Below are positions 36,046-44,935 of a stretch of DNA of 64,000 nucleotides, piece after piece. The translations under genes and the position numbers were made by a program. The notes under the pieces are model-generated. The model did no database searches. It saw only the letters and a program-made list of their open reading frames with translations, and was not told the DNA's origin. Location of the stretch: contig NZ_CP107996.1 in NCBI RefSeq assembly GCF_036088315.1, positions 3,614,501 to 3,678,500 on the forward strand, read 5' to 3'. The DNA is from Streptomyces sp. NBC_00344. GTDB taxonomy: Bacteria; Actinomycetota; Actinomycetes; Streptomycetales; Streptomycetaceae. Within the stretch, counting starts at the first letter, position 1; the number at the start of each line of letters is the position of its first letter.

Positions 36046-37611
36046 TTACGGGGTCCGGGACGAGGGGTGTTCCGAGGGGGCCGGCGACGGCGTCGCGCCC
36101 GGCAGGTTGTCGCTCGGCAGATGGCGGCTGACCTCGGCCGTCGTCAGGCCGAGACCGCCCAGGGTGATCTCGTCCCAGGCCTGCAGACGGCGGGTCGCCC
36201 GGTCCAGATAGAGCACCGAGGCGAGCACCTTCTCCGGGTGTTTGTTCTGGACGGCACGCAGACCGCCACCGCCCGTCGAGCCCTCCACCTTCAACCGGGT
36301 GCCGAGCTCCAGAACCTGGTTCTCGCGGTGGTGCACGTGCCCGGCGAGCACCAGCGGGACCGTGCCGTCCGTCTGGCGCGCGGCCTCGGGCTCGTGCGCG
36401 ACCGCGATGTCGACCGGGGTGCCGGCCCTGGCCTGGTCGCGGATGGCGGTGGCGAGCCGGAGGCCCGCCATGCGCTCCACGGCGTTGCCGCCCGGCACGA
36501 CGGAACGGTCCGGGGTGAACTGCGGGTCACCGGTCCCCGCGATCCGCAGCCCGCCGACGGTGACGGCGCTGCCCTCGTCGAGTACATGCGCGTTCCTGAG
36601 ATGCCGCAGGTACTTCTGGGTGGTGGCCGAGTCGTGGTTGCCGCGGACCCAGACATAGGGCGCGCCCAGATCCCTGACCGGGTCGAGGAACTGGTTCTCC
36701 GCCGCGCTCCCGTGGTCCATGGTGTCGCCGGAATCGATGATCACGTCGATCCGGTACTGCTTCACCAGCGAGGCGATGATCTGCCAGGACGCCGGGTTGA
36801 GATGGATGTCCGAGACGTGCAGCACCCGGATCGTGCCGGGGTCGGGCTGATACGCCGGAAGCGTCGATGTGGCGTCGTACAGCTTGGTCACGTTGGTGAC
36901 CAGGCGCGCCAGCTCCTCCTGGTAGGCGTTGAAGTCGGTGACGATCGAGCGGGCGTTGCCCACCACCTGGGGGGCGGATGAGAGCAGCCCGGAGAACTTC
37001 GGCTCCAGGACCGACTTGGGATTCCAGGTCGCGTACGCGGTGAGTCCCGACGCCGTCAGCAGGGCGAGCGCGAGTCCGCCGGCCAGCAGTGCGGAGCGTG
37101 GCCTCCGGTAGACGACCAGGCCGAGCGCGGTGGCCCCGACGACCACGGCCGCGCAGGAACGCAGGGCCAGATCGAGGGTGCCCCGCTCGACGTCGTGGGC
37201 GATCTCGGACTGCAGGCCGGAGATCCGTTCGGGGTGTTCGACGAGATCCTGGGAGCGTGCCGGGTCCAGGCGGTCGACATCGACGTCCAGGCGAATGGGC
37301 GCGGTGTGCGAATCGAGTTCCAGGGCGCCCAGCGGAGAGACATTGATCTTGGTGCCGCCGGTCAGCGAGGGCCGCAGGGTCATCGTGGTGTCCATCGGCC
37401 CGACCGCCGTACGGACGTTGCCGACGACCAGCAGGCCGAGCCAGGCGCCGAACAGGACCACCGCCACCAGGCCCAGAGCGCGGGCCCAGGGGCGCGGGGC
37501 GCGGACCGGCGAGAGCGTCGACGGGGCGGGGCGGGACGGTCGCCGGATGTGGGGTCGCCGGATGTGCAGTCGGAGCGCGCGGAGTTGCCGGAACGGTTCG
37601 GCGGCTGCCAT
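36046..37611 (-). CDS. Membrane-anchored metallophosphoesterase
   Basis: A protein of about 520 residues. The N-terminus is basic with a duplicated IRRPHIRRP, followed by a transmembrane helix (ALGLVAVVLFGAWLGLLVV), an extracytoplasmic region, a second hydrophobic pair, and a calcineurin-like phosphoesterase domain. The metal motifs are complete: LHVSDIHLNP (DxH), DSGDTMDHG (GD), GNHDSA (GNHD) and AGHVHHREN (GHxH). It ends in a Pro/Ser tail. The start is uncertain: ATG codons at 37659, 37644 and 37611 all lack ribosome sites, and I took the last because the divergent gene begins at 37687. Confidence 0.82.
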   Translation of the reverse strand: MAAAEPFRQLRALRLHIRRPHIRRPSRPAPSTLSPVRAPRPWARALGLVAVVLFGAWLGLLVVGNVRTAVGPMDTTMTLRPSLTGGTKINVSPLGALELDSHTAPIRLDVDVDRLDPARSQDLVEHPERISGLQSEIAHDVERGTLDLALRSCAAVVVGATALGLVVYRRPRSALLAGGLALALLTASGLTAYATWNPKSVLEPKFSGLLSSAPQVVGNARSIVTDFNAYQEELARLVTNVTKLYDATSTLPAYQPDPGTIRVLHVSDIHLNPASWQIIASLVKQYRIDVIIDSGDTMDHGSAAENQFLDPVRDLGAPYVWVRGNHDSATTQKYLRHLRNAHVLDEGSAVTVGGLRIAGTGDPQFTPDRSVVPGGNAVERMAGLRLATAIRDQARAGTPVDIAVAHEPEAARQTDGTVPLVLAGHVHHRENQVLELGTRLKVEGSTGGGGLRAVQNKHPEKVLASVLYLDRATRRLQAWDEITLGGLGLTTAEVSRHLPSDNLPGATPSPAPSEHPSSRTP

Positions 37612-37686
37612 TTGTGCCGTATGCCCACATGGGCAGGCAGTCATGCGGACTCGGCGCATGCGGGTGCACTACGTGACAATGGCGGG

Positions 37687-38037
37687 GTGCTGGAGATGAC
37701 GCGTGAGGAGTTCGAGGAGCTTGTCGCCGAGGCGCTGGACCGTATCCCGCCGGAGCTGACACGGCTGATGGACAACGTCGCCGTGTTCGTCGAGGACGAG
37801 CCGGCCGGGGACGACCCGCAACTGCTCGGGCTCTACGAGGGGACCCCGCTGACCGAGCGCGGAGAGTGGTACGCGGGGGTGCTGCCGGACCGGATCACCG
37901 TCTTCCGGGGCCCGACGCTGCGGATGTGCGGCTCGCGGGAGGAGGCGGTGGCCGAGACCGAGATCACGGTGGTGCACGAGATCGCCCACCACTTCGGGAT
38001 CGACGACGCCCGGCTGCACGCGCTGGGGTACGGCTGA
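37687..38037 (+). CDS. Zincin-like metallopeptidase family protein
   Basis: A 116-residue protein of the minimal zincin family widespread in actinobacteria. TREEFEELVAEALDRIPPEL opens it; LTERGEWYAGVLPDRITVF and the zinc motif HEIAHHFGIDD (HExxHxxxxxD) close the fold. Natural substrates are not known. The GTG 37687 (MLEMTREEF) fits homologues and a GACAAT -10 six bases upstream implies a leaderless mRNA; an ATG three codons in is the alternative. Confidence 0.9.
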   Translation: MLEMTREEFEELVAEALDRIPPELTRLMDNVAVFVEDEPAGDDPQLLGLYEGTPLTERGEWYAGVLPDRITVFRGPTLRMCGSREEAVAETEITVVHEIAHHFGIDDARLHALGYG

Positions 38038-38120
38038 TCCGCCGCCGGGCGTGTCCCCCGCGGGGAAAAGAGAGTTGGGCACTGCGACCCGCTCACCCGT
38101 TCCCTCCGGAGGTGCGCACC

Positions 38121-38660
38121 GTGCGCCAGTTGCCCGTCCCTGCCCGGTTGGCTGTCGCCGTGATGACGGTTGCGGCCACCGCGGGCTGCATGAGTGTGAG
38201 CGACCATCCGCACAGGCCGGGGACCACGGCGTCGTCCCGGCCGGACGGCGGCCGGGCCAGGCCGGGCGGCGCGGTGGCAGCGCAGCGGGACAGCGGGGGC
38301 GGCAGTGTCTCCAGCGGGGCGGGGAAGGGGTCGGAGCACGGCAGGAAGCGGAAGAAGGGCGCGGACGGGCCGGGTGACGACCCGTCAGCCACTCTGGGCC
38401 CCGGGGTTTCGGGGGATCCGGCGCCTCCCGTGCCCGGGAGGGCGGGGCGGACGAATCCCCCGGTGCCGGGCGGCAAGCCGTCGGGGCCGCCCGCCGGCAG
38501 TCCCTCGCCCCCGCCGCCGTCGGACCCTCCGGCCGCCAGTCCCTCGCCCAGCCCGAGCAGCGCCCCGCCCGAGCCCACCCTCCCGGCGCCGCCGGAGCCG
38601 GGAAGGCGGACCGGCGCGATGGCACTCTCCGTCGCATCGCCGCAGGTGGGACCCGCTTAG
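38121..38660 (+). CDS. Small Pro/Ser/Gly-rich lipoprotein
   Basis: A 179-residue low-complexity secreted protein. The signal peptide LAVAVMTVAATAGC ends in a lipobox with Cys21. The rest is Gly-, Pro- and Ser-rich, with long PPPPSDPPAASPSPSPSS-like runs and no folded domain. GTG 38121 sits eight bases after GGAGG. I do not recognise a function; it may be a wall-spanning spacer. Confidence 0.65.
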   Translation: MRQLPVPARLAVAVMTVAATAGCMSVSDHPHRPGTTASSRPDGGRARPGGAVAAQRDSGGGSVSSGAGKGSEHGRKRKKGADGPGDDPSATLGPGVSGDPAPPVPGRAGRTNPPVPGGKPSGPPAGSPSPPPPSDPPAASPSPSPSSAPPEPTLPAPPEPGRRTGAMALSVASPQVGPA

Positions 38661-38858
38661 CGGGGTCTGGTTTGCCAGAACCGGGGGGAGGTGCGTATGG
38701 TAGTAGATCGTTTGATCCCATTGCCCGGCGCCGACACAGAAGAGCGCCGTGTGGCGCGTACTCTCCCTTGCCGTGGCTGGACCGCATTGAGGCGGTCGAA
38801 ATTGCGAATCACGGAGTTATGGGCGCGTGCCGAGACTCCGGAAGGTTTCGCATTTCGC

Positions 38859-41075
38859 ATGTCCAATTTCAGTTCTGACCACGCCGTCATGCCCGAGAAC
38901 GACGAGATCGTCGCCGACGCCGAGGCTGCCGTGGTCGAGGTCGTTGAAGCTGCCGCCGAGGCCGTAGCCGCCGAAGCCGCCGCCGAGACCACCGCAGGCA
39001 CGGTCGAAGAGACCGCCGCCGATGACAAGCCCACCGAGCCGACCGAGCCGACCGTCACCTTCGCGGACCTCGGTCTGCCCGAGGGAATCGTCCGCAAGCT
39101 CGCCCAGAACGGCGTCATCGCCCCCTTCCCGATCCAGGCAGCGACCATCCCGGACGCCCTGGCCGGCAAGGACATCCTCGGCCGTGGCCGTACCGGCTCC
39201 GGCAAGACGCTCTCCTTCGGTCTTCCGCTGCTGACCACGCTGACCGAGGGCCGCACGGAGAAGAAGAAGCCGCGCGGCATCATCCTCACCCCGACCCGTG
39301 AGCTCGCGATGCAGGTCGCGGACGCACTTCAGCCCTACGGCGACGTGCTCGGCCTGAAGATGAAGGTCGTCTGCGGCGGTACGTCCATGAGCAACCAGAT
39401 CTTCGCCCTGGAGCGTGGCGTCGACGTCCTCGTCGCCACCCCGGGACGGCTGCGCGACCTCATCAACCGCGGCGCCTGCTCGCTCGCCAACGTCCAGGTC
39501 GCCGTCCTCGACGAGGCCGACCAGATGGCCGACCTCGGCTTCATGCCCGAGGTCACCGAGCTGCTCGACCAGATCCCCGGTGGCGGCCAGCGCATGCTCT
39601 TCTCCGCCACCATGGAGAACGAGATCAGCACGCTGGTCAAGCGCTACCTGACGAACCCGGTCACCCACGAGGTCGACAGCGCCCAGGGCAATGTCTCGAC
39701 CATGAGCCACCACGTGCTCGTCGTGAAGCCGAAGGACAAGGCGCCGGTCACGGCCGCGATCGCCGCCCGCAAGGGCCGCACGATCATCTTCGTCCGCACC
39801 CAGCTCGGCGCCGACCGCATCGCCGAGCAGCTCGCCGAATCCGGCGTCAAGGCCGACGCCCTGCACGGCGGCATGACGCAGGGCGCCCGCACCCGCGTCC
39901 TCGAGGACTTCAAGAAGGGCTACGTCAACGCGCTCGTCGCCACCGACGTCGCCGCCCGCGGTATCCACGTCGACGGCATCGACCTGGTCCTGAACGTGGA
40001 CCCGGCCGGCGACCACAAGGACTACCTGCACCGCTCCGGCCGTACGGCCCGGGCAGGCAAGTCCGGCGTCGTCGTCTCCCTCTCCCTGCCGCACCAGCGC
40101 CGGCAGATCTTCCGGCTGATGGAGGACGCGGGCGTCGACGCCTCGCGCCACATCGTCCAGGGGGCCGGGGCCTTCGAGCCCGAGGTCGCCGAGATCACCG
40201 GTGCCCGCTCGCTGACCGAGGTCCAGGCCGACTCCGCGAACAACGCCGCCAAGCAGGCGGAGCGCGAGGCCAAGGACCTCACCCGCGAGCTGGAGCGCGT
40301 GCAGCGCCGTGCCACGGAGCTTCGCGAGGAGGCCGACCGCCTGGTGGCGCGTGCCGCCCGCGAGCGCGGTGACGACCCGGATGCAGCTGTCGCCGAACTG
40401 GCCGCGGTCACCGAGGCGGAGCTTGCCGCAGCCGCGGTGCCGGAGCCGAGGGCGGAGCAGCGCGAGGAGCGCCGCGACGACCGCGGCAGCTTCCAGCGCC
40501 GTGACGACCGCGGCGGTTCGCGCGGTGGCGACCGTGGCGGGTTCCAGCGCCGTGACGACCGCGGCGGCGACCGTGGTGGTTTCCGCGGGGGTGACCGTCG
40601 CGACGACCGCGGTGGTGACCGTGGCGGGTTCCAGCGCCGTGACGACCGCCCCTCGGGTGGTTTCCGCGGTGGCGACCGTCCCTCGGGCGGCTTCAGCCGT
40701 GAGCGCCGTGACGAGCGCCCCTCCGGCGGCTCCGGTGGCGGCTTCCGCCGTGACGACCGCCCGTCGAGCGGTGGCGGGTTCCAGCGCCGTGACGACCGCC
40801 CCTCGGGTGGTTTCCGCGGGGGTGACCGTCGCGACGACCGCGGTGGTGACCGTGGCGGCTTCCGTCGTGACGACCGCCCCACCGGCGGCCACCGCGGCAG
40901 CGACCGTCCGTTCAACCGTGACCGCCGTGACGACCGTCCCACCGGCGGCTTCCGGGCCGGCTCGAGCGACCGTCCCACCGGCCGCCGCGATGACCACCGC
41001 ACCACCGGCACGGGTACCGGCACCGGCTCCTTCGGGCGCCGTGACGACAAGCCGCGCTGGAAGCGCAACAGCTGA
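38859..41075 (+). CDS. DEAD-box RNA helicase with an RGG/RDDR-rich tail
   Basis: A 738-residue helicase. After an acidic Ala/Glu-rich N-terminus (residues 10-60) the core is complete: Q motif GIVRKLAQNGVIAPFPIQ, Walker A GRGRTGSGKT, PTRELAMQ, VLDEADQMADLGF (DEAD), SAT, and HRSGRTARAGKSG. A charged helical linker leads to a C-terminal tail of about 200 residues built from repeats such as RRDDRGGDRGGF, an RNA-binding and possibly phase-separating segment. I chose ATG 38859 (MSNFSSDH). The preceding 200 bases may be a regulatory leader. Confidence 0.92.
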   Translation: MSNFSSDHAVMPENDEIVADAEAAVVEVVEAAAEAVAAEAAAETTAGTVEETAADDKPTEPTEPTVTFADLGLPEGIVRKLAQNGVIAPFPIQAATIPDALAGKDILGRGRTGSGKTLSFGLPLLTTLTEGRTEKKKPRGIILTPTRELAMQVADALQPYGDVLGLKMKVVCGGTSMSNQIFALERGVDVLVATPGRLRDLINRGACSLANVQVAVLDEADQMADLGFMPEVTELLDQIPGGGQRMLFSATMENEISTLVKRYLTNPVTHEVDSAQGNVSTMSHHVLVVKPKDKAPVTAAIAARKGRTIIFVRTQLGADRIAEQLAESGVKADALHGGMTQGARTRVLEDFKKGYVNALVATDVAARGIHVDGIDLVLNVDPAGDHKDYLHRSGRTARAGKSGVVVSLSLPHQRRQIFRLMEDAGVDASRHIVQGAGAFEPEVAEITGARSLTEVQADSANNAAKQAEREAKDLTRELERVQRRATELREEADRLVARAARERGDDPDAAVAELAAVTEAELAAAAVPEPRAEQREERRDDRGSFQRRDDRGGSRGGDRGGFQRRDDRGGDRGGFRGGDRRDDRGGDRGGFQRRDDRPSGGFRGGDRPSGGFSRERRDERPSGGSGGGFRRDDRPSSGGGFQRRDDRPSGGFRGGDRRDDRGGDRGGFRRDDRPTGGHRGSDRPFNRDRRDDRPTGGFRAGSSDRPTGRRDDHRTTGTGTGTGSFGRRDDKPRWKRNS
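40480..41040 (+). repeat. Degenerate tandem repeats encoding the RDDRGG tail
   Basis: Units of about 24-33 bp built on CGTGACGACCGC and GGCGACCGTGG recur at least fifteen times in frame, with drift at third bases. All insertions keep the frame. Confidence 0.8.
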
Positions 41076-41088
41076 ATGTGACTGACAG

Positions 41089-41128
41089 CAATGCCCCGGA
41101 TGATGCCTCGCATCGTCCGGGGCATTGT
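41089..41128 (+). terminator. Terminator after the DEAD-box helicase
   Basis: Arms 41089-41106 and 41110-41127 form an 18-bp stem with one G-T pair, loop CTC, followed by a T-rich tract TTCTTT. Confidence 0.88.
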
Positions 41129-41320
41129 TCTTTGCCGAACCGAGCCGAACTGAATTCCTCGGCGGCCGCGCCGTTGACGTCGACCGGCCGTGCCGTGACC
41201 GGACGTACCGGGACCGCGACCGGCCGGCCGGTCGCGGGGGTGTGTTCCCGTCGTTCTCCGGTCATCTTCCGGTGAACGGCCCGCGCATGCCGTGCCCCTG
41301 GTGAGGGAATCGCTGGGGGC

Positions 41321-42856
41321 ATGACAAAAGACTCCGCCGGTCCGGCCGGCTCCGACGAGGAGCTCCTTGCCGAACTCGGCTACACCCAGGTCCTCGCCCG
41401 CCGGATGTCCGCCTTCGCCAACTACGCCGTCTCCTTCACCATCATCTCGGTGCTCTCCGGCTGCCTGACGCTCTATCTGTTCGGCATGAACACCGGCGGT
41501 CCCGCCGTCATCACCTGGGGCTGGGTGGGTGTCGGGCTGATGACCCTCTTCGTGGGTCTGGCCATGGCCGAGATCTGTTCGGCCTACCCGACATCGGCCG
41601 GGCTGTACTTCTGGGCCCACCGCCTCGCGCCCCCGCGCTCCGCCGCCGCCTGGGCCTGGTTCACGGGCTGGTTCAACGTACTCGGCCAGGTGGCCGTCAC
41701 CGCGGGCATCGACTTCGGCACCGCGTCCTTCCTGGGGGCCTACCTGAACCTCCAGTTCGGGTTCCATGTGACCCCCGGCCGGACCATCCTGCTCTTCGCC
41801 GGGATCCTGGTCCTGCACGGTCTGCTGAACACCTTCGGTGTCCGGATCGTCGCGATCCTCAACAGCGTCAGTGTCTGGTGGCATGTGCTCGGTGTGCTGA
41901 TCATCGTCGGCGCGCTCACCTTCGCTCCGGACCACCACCAGTCGGCGTCCTTCGTCTTCACCCACTTCGTCAACAACACCGGCTTCGGCAGCGGCTTCTA
42001 CGTCGTCCTCATCGGTCTGCTGATGGCGCAGTACACCTTCACCGGCTACGACGCGTCCGCCCATATGACGGAGGAGACCCACGACGCCTCCACGGCCGGG
42101 CCGAAGGGCATCGTCCAGTCCATCTGGACCTCGTGGGTCGCCGGGTTCGTGCTGCTGCTCGGCTTCACCTTCGCCATCCAGTCGTACGACAAGCAACTGG
42201 CCTCCCCGACCGGCGCGCCGCCCGCCCAGATCCTGCTGGACGGGGTCGGCGCGACCGGTGGGAAGCTGCTGCTGCTCGTCGTCATCGGGGCGCAGCTGTT
42301 CTGCGGCATGGCGTCGGTCACCGCCAACTCCCGCATGATCTACGCCTTTTCCCGGGACGGTGCGCTGCCCTTCTCCCACGTCTGGCACACGGTGAGCGCC
42401 CGCACCCGTACCCCGGTCGCCGCGGTCTGGCTCGCGGCGCTGGGTGCGCTGGCGCTGGGTCTGCCGTATCTGATCAATGTCACGGCCTATGCGGCGGTCA
42501 CATCGATCGCGGTGATCGGGCTCTACATCGCGTATGTCATCCCCACTCTGCTGAGGCTGCTGCGGGGCGACGACTTCCGGCGCGGGCCGTGGCATCTGGG
42601 GAAGTGGTCAAGGCCGATCGGGATCGTGGCCGTGGCCTGGGTCGTGGTGATCACGGTCCTCTTCATGCTTCCGCAGGTGTCGCCGGTGACCTGGGGGACG
42701 TTCAACTACGCCCCGGTGGCGGTGCTGGTCGTGCTGGGCTTCGCGGCGGCCTGGTGGCTCGGCTCCGCCCGCCACTGGTTTCTGAACCCGGATCATGCCC
42801 GCACCCGCGCCAGGCAACTGGCTCACAGGGGGGCGCCGGAGCCGGTGGATCCGTGA
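41321..42856 (+). CDS. APC-family amino acid permease
   Basis: A 511-residue transporter with twelve predicted helices. ARRMSAFANYAVSFTIISVLSGC is the conserved TM1 start of GABA/choline-type APC permeases, and GYDASAHMTEET in the middle is another family mark. Substrate is not predictable; GABA-like amines or amino acids are likely. ATG 41321 has GGGGG upstream. Single gene with its own start after the helicase terminator. Confidence 0.88.
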   Translation: MTKDSAGPAGSDEELLAELGYTQVLARRMSAFANYAVSFTIISVLSGCLTLYLFGMNTGGPAVITWGWVGVGLMTLFVGLAMAEICSAYPTSAGLYFWAHRLAPPRSAAAWAWFTGWFNVLGQVAVTAGIDFGTASFLGAYLNLQFGFHVTPGRTILLFAGILVLHGLLNTFGVRIVAILNSVSVWWHVLGVLIIVGALTFAPDHHQSASFVFTHFVNNTGFGSGFYVVLIGLLMAQYTFTGYDASAHMTEETHDASTAGPKGIVQSIWTSWVAGFVLLLGFTFAIQSYDKQLASPTGAPPAQILLDGVGATGGKLLLLVVIGAQLFCGMASVTANSRMIYAFSRDGALPFSHVWHTVSARTRTPVAAVWLAALGALALGLPYLINVTAYAAVTSIAVIGLYIAYVIPTLLRLLRGDDFRRGPWHLGKWSRPIGIVAVAWVVVITVLFMLPQVSPVTWGTFNYAPVAVLVVLGFAAAWWLGSARHWFLNPDHARTRARQLAHRGAPEPVDP

Positions 42857-42976
42857 CCCGCGACTCCATCACGCTCTGCGGCACGAGAGGGGCCGGCGAC
42901 GGGTGACGGGCCCGGGAACCGATACCCGATCGGCTGCCCGGTCCGCTCCCGCTATGCTCGTGGGGTGCGCAAGCGC

Positions 42977-43049
42977 GGACCGTTAGCTCAATTGGCAGAG
43001 CAGTGGACTTTTAATCCATTGGTTGTGGGTTCGAGTCCCACACGGTCTA
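42977..43049 (+). tRNA. tRNA-Lys(TTT)
   Basis: A 73-nt plus-strand cloverleaf: acceptor GGACCGT/ACGGTCT (first pair G-T), anticodon loop CTTTTAA (TTT), T-loop TTCGAGT, discriminator A. Confidence 0.94.
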
Positions 43050-43053
43050 CCGG

Positions 43054-43088
43054 AAAGGCCCAGGTCAGGAAGTTCTGACGTGGGCCTT
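43054..43088 (+). terminator. Terminator after tRNA-Lys
   Basis: AAGGCCCAGGTCAG pairs with CTGACGTGGGCCTT with one mismatch, starting about five bases past the tRNA. Confidence 0.7.
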
Positions 43089-43363
43089 CGGTGTGTGTGG
43101 CCGAGCGGGCCGCCGCCCGGCAGCTCCCTCCCGCCCGGCGACGCTTACGGGGTCCGTCCGCCGATGCATCCGCGATCCGCTCGCCGAGACGAGATCGGGC
43201 CGTCACCCCCACCGGCCGGCACACCGGCGCCGACCGACCGGACTCTGCGCCGCCTGCCGCGCCGGATGCCCCCCGGATGGACGCCGGGCAACGGGTCCGC
43301 GAGGTGGATCCGGGACAATGGTTCGGAGCACCTCTCACCATGCCGTAGAGTTGGGTTTACCGA
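43089..43363. other. Gene-less stretch between tRNA-Lys and initiator tRNA
   Basis: No recognisable gene on either strand. It must contain the initiator tRNA promoter; ATGCCGTAGAGT just before 43350 includes a plausible -10 (TAGAGT). Confidence 0.55.
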
Positions 43364-43437
43364 CGCGGGGTGGAGCAGCTCGGTAGCTCGCTGGGCTCAT
43401 AACCCAGAGGTCGCAGGTTCAAATCCTGTCCCCGCTA
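43364..43437 (+). tRNA. Initiator tRNA-fMet(CAT)
   Basis: A 74-nt cloverleaf with the two initiator marks: an unpaired first position (C1 against T72) and three G-C pairs in the anticodon stem (CTGGG/CCCAG) around CTCATAA. T-loop TTCAAAT, discriminator A. Confidence 0.95.
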
Positions 43438-43445
43438 CTTGTGAA

Positions 43446-43478
43446 CGAAGGCCCGGCACATTGTGTGCCGGGCCTTCG
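43446..43478 (+). terminator. Terminator after initiator tRNA
   Basis: A 15-bp stem 43446-43460 with 43464-43478, three-base loop, nine bases after the tRNA. Confidence 0.85.
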
Positions 43479-43530
43479 GGCGTTTCCGCGGGCGGGTCAG
43501 ACGTTTTCCGAGGCGTATCCGGGGGCCGAT

Positions 43531-43914
43531 GTGTTCATTCTGCGGGTGGCACTCACCACGCTGCTGCTGCTGGAGGTCGTGCCGTCGGCCGTTGTCGCCG
43601 TGGCGCGGGCCCGGGTCGGGCTGGAGCGGATCGAAGAGCTGACGCGGCTCGGAGTGCTGGAGGGGCGGCGGCTCCGGGTCGTCACCTTGCTGGGGGCGGT
43701 GCATACGCTCGCCGCGGCCGCCATGGTGCTCGGCCTCTGGTGGCCGCTCGCGGGGGTCGCCGGTGCGGGGGCGGAGACCGTGGTGTTCGGCTGGGTGCTG
43801 TTCCGGCAACTGGCCGCGGGGGACCGGGGGCGGGCACTGGGCGCCTATGCGCTGTTCCTGGCGATGGCGCTCGCGGTGCTGGCGGTGGACCTCGCCGCAC
43901 TCGGTGCGCCGTAG
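43531..43914 (+). CDS. Small four-helix membrane protein
   Basis: A 127-residue integral membrane protein with four hydrophobic helices, arranged as in the DoxX-like family, though I do not see its key residues and leave it unnamed. A cytoplasmic loop (RARVGLERIEELTRLGVLEGRRL) separates the first two helices. GTG 43531 has GGGGG seven bases upstream; the longer frame starting at 43441 would run through the tRNA terminator hairpin, so I reject it. Confidence 0.6.
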   Translation: MFILRVALTTLLLLEVVPSAVVAVARARVGLERIEELTRLGVLEGRRLRVVTLLGAVHTLAAAAMVLGLWWPLAGVAGAGAETVVFGWVLFRQLAAGDRGRALGAYALFLAMALAVLAVDLAALGAP

Positions 43915-43952
43915 GACGGACCGGCAGACACGGCTGGGCCTCGTTCCCACGC

Positions 43953-43983
43953 TTGACCTTCACGCAGCGTCAAGATCTAGCGT
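43953..43983 (+). promoter_or_regulatory. MerR-type promoter of the TipA-like gene
   Basis: -35 TTGACC (43953-43958) and -10 TAGCGT (43978-43983) are spaced by 19 bp, the stretched spacing typical of MerR-controlled promoters. A dyad CTTGAC (43952-43957) and GTCAAG (43969-43974) lies across the spacer as the operator. The start codon is only seven bases past the -10. Confidence 0.82.
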
Positions 43984-43990
43984 GCGGTGC

Positions 43991-44737
43991 ATGGAGTGGT
44001 CGATCCAGGAAGTCGCCCGGAAGGCCGGGACCACCAGCCGCACGCTCAGGCACTACGGCGAGCTCGGGCTGCTCCCGCCGAGCCGGGTCGGGAGCAATGG
44101 CTACCGCTATTACGACCAGGACGCGCTGGTGCGGTTGCAGCGCATTCTGCTGTTGCGGGAACTGGGGCTGGCGCTGCCCGCGATCCGGGACGTACTGGAG
44201 GGGCAGCAGGAGACCGGCGCTGCCCTGCGGACCCATCTCGCGCTGCTCGAGCAGGAGCGTGAGCGGATCGGACGGCGGATCGAGTCCGTCAGGACCACTC
44301 TCCGGAAGACCGAGGAGGGAGCAGAGCTGATGGCCGACGAAGTGTTCGACGGGTTCGATCACACGCGGTACGAGGAGGAGGTGACCCGGCGCTGGGGGAG
44401 GGACGCCTACGAGCGGAGCGACCAGTGGTGGCGTTCACTGAGCGAGGAGCGGAAGAAGGGATTCCAGCAGCAGCACGAGGACATCGCCCGTGACTACGGG
44501 CAGGCCCTCGCGGCCGGCCGCGAGGCGGACAGCGCGGAGGTCCAGGACATCGCCCGGCGGCACTGTGCCTGGCTCTCGGTGACCACCGAACCGACCAGGG
44601 CCCATGTCGTGGGGCTTGCCGGAATGTATGTCGCCGATCCGCGCTTCACCGCCGCCTACGACCGGTACGGAGAAGGCACCGCCGTCCTGGTGCGGGACGC
44701 GCTGACGGAGTTCGCGGAGCGCGAGCTGGCGGAGTGA
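43991..44737 (+). CDS. TipA-like MerR transcriptional activator
   Basis: A 248-residue regulator. Residues 1-75 are the MerR winged helix (IQEVARKAGTTSRTLRHYGELGLL ... GYRYYDQDALVRLQ), then a dimerisation coiled coil (about 75-112), then a TipAS-like all-helical drug-binding domain (residues about 120-245: WGRDAYERSDQWWRSL, HCAWLSVTTEP, MYVADPRFTAAYDR). TipAS proteins trap thiopeptide antibiotics and autoactivate; the ligand here is unknown. ATG 43991 lies immediately after the promoter, so translation is leaderless and the gene is almost surely self-regulated. Confidence 0.93.
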   Translation: MEWSIQEVARKAGTTSRTLRHYGELGLLPPSRVGSNGYRYYDQDALVRLQRILLLRELGLALPAIRDVLEGQQETGAALRTHLALLEQERERIGRRIESVRTTLRKTEEGAELMADEVFDGFDHTRYEEEVTRRWGRDAYERSDQWWRSLSEERKKGFQQQHEDIARDYGQALAAGREADSAEVQDIARRHCAWLSVTTEPTRAHVVGLAGMYVADPRFTAAYDRYGEGTAVLVRDALTEFAERELAE

Positions 44738-44935
44738 GCCGGAGCGCGAGCCCGGCGGGACGCCTGCGCGGGCCGGCCTGGTCCCGCCGGGGCGGGCGCG
44801 CGGCCGGACGGGCCCACCCCGCGCCGCGCTCCCCCGGTTGGCCGACGCCGATTCGCCGGACGGCGTGGTCACGGCCAGCCTGGGTGGGGCGCGGTACTGT
44901 CCGCAGCCGTGCACGGACCGGGCAGGAGACCAACG

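Noticed and set aside
42988..43341. ORF ending in GLEPTTNGLK-like peptide; similar LTGWRALQTAPQDQ ORFs over tRNA-Asp
   Set aside because: These are translated tRNA genes, a well-known source of false proteins.
43441..43530. Longer start of the small membrane protein
   Set aside because: It would begin four bases after the initiator tRNA and run through its terminator hairpin.
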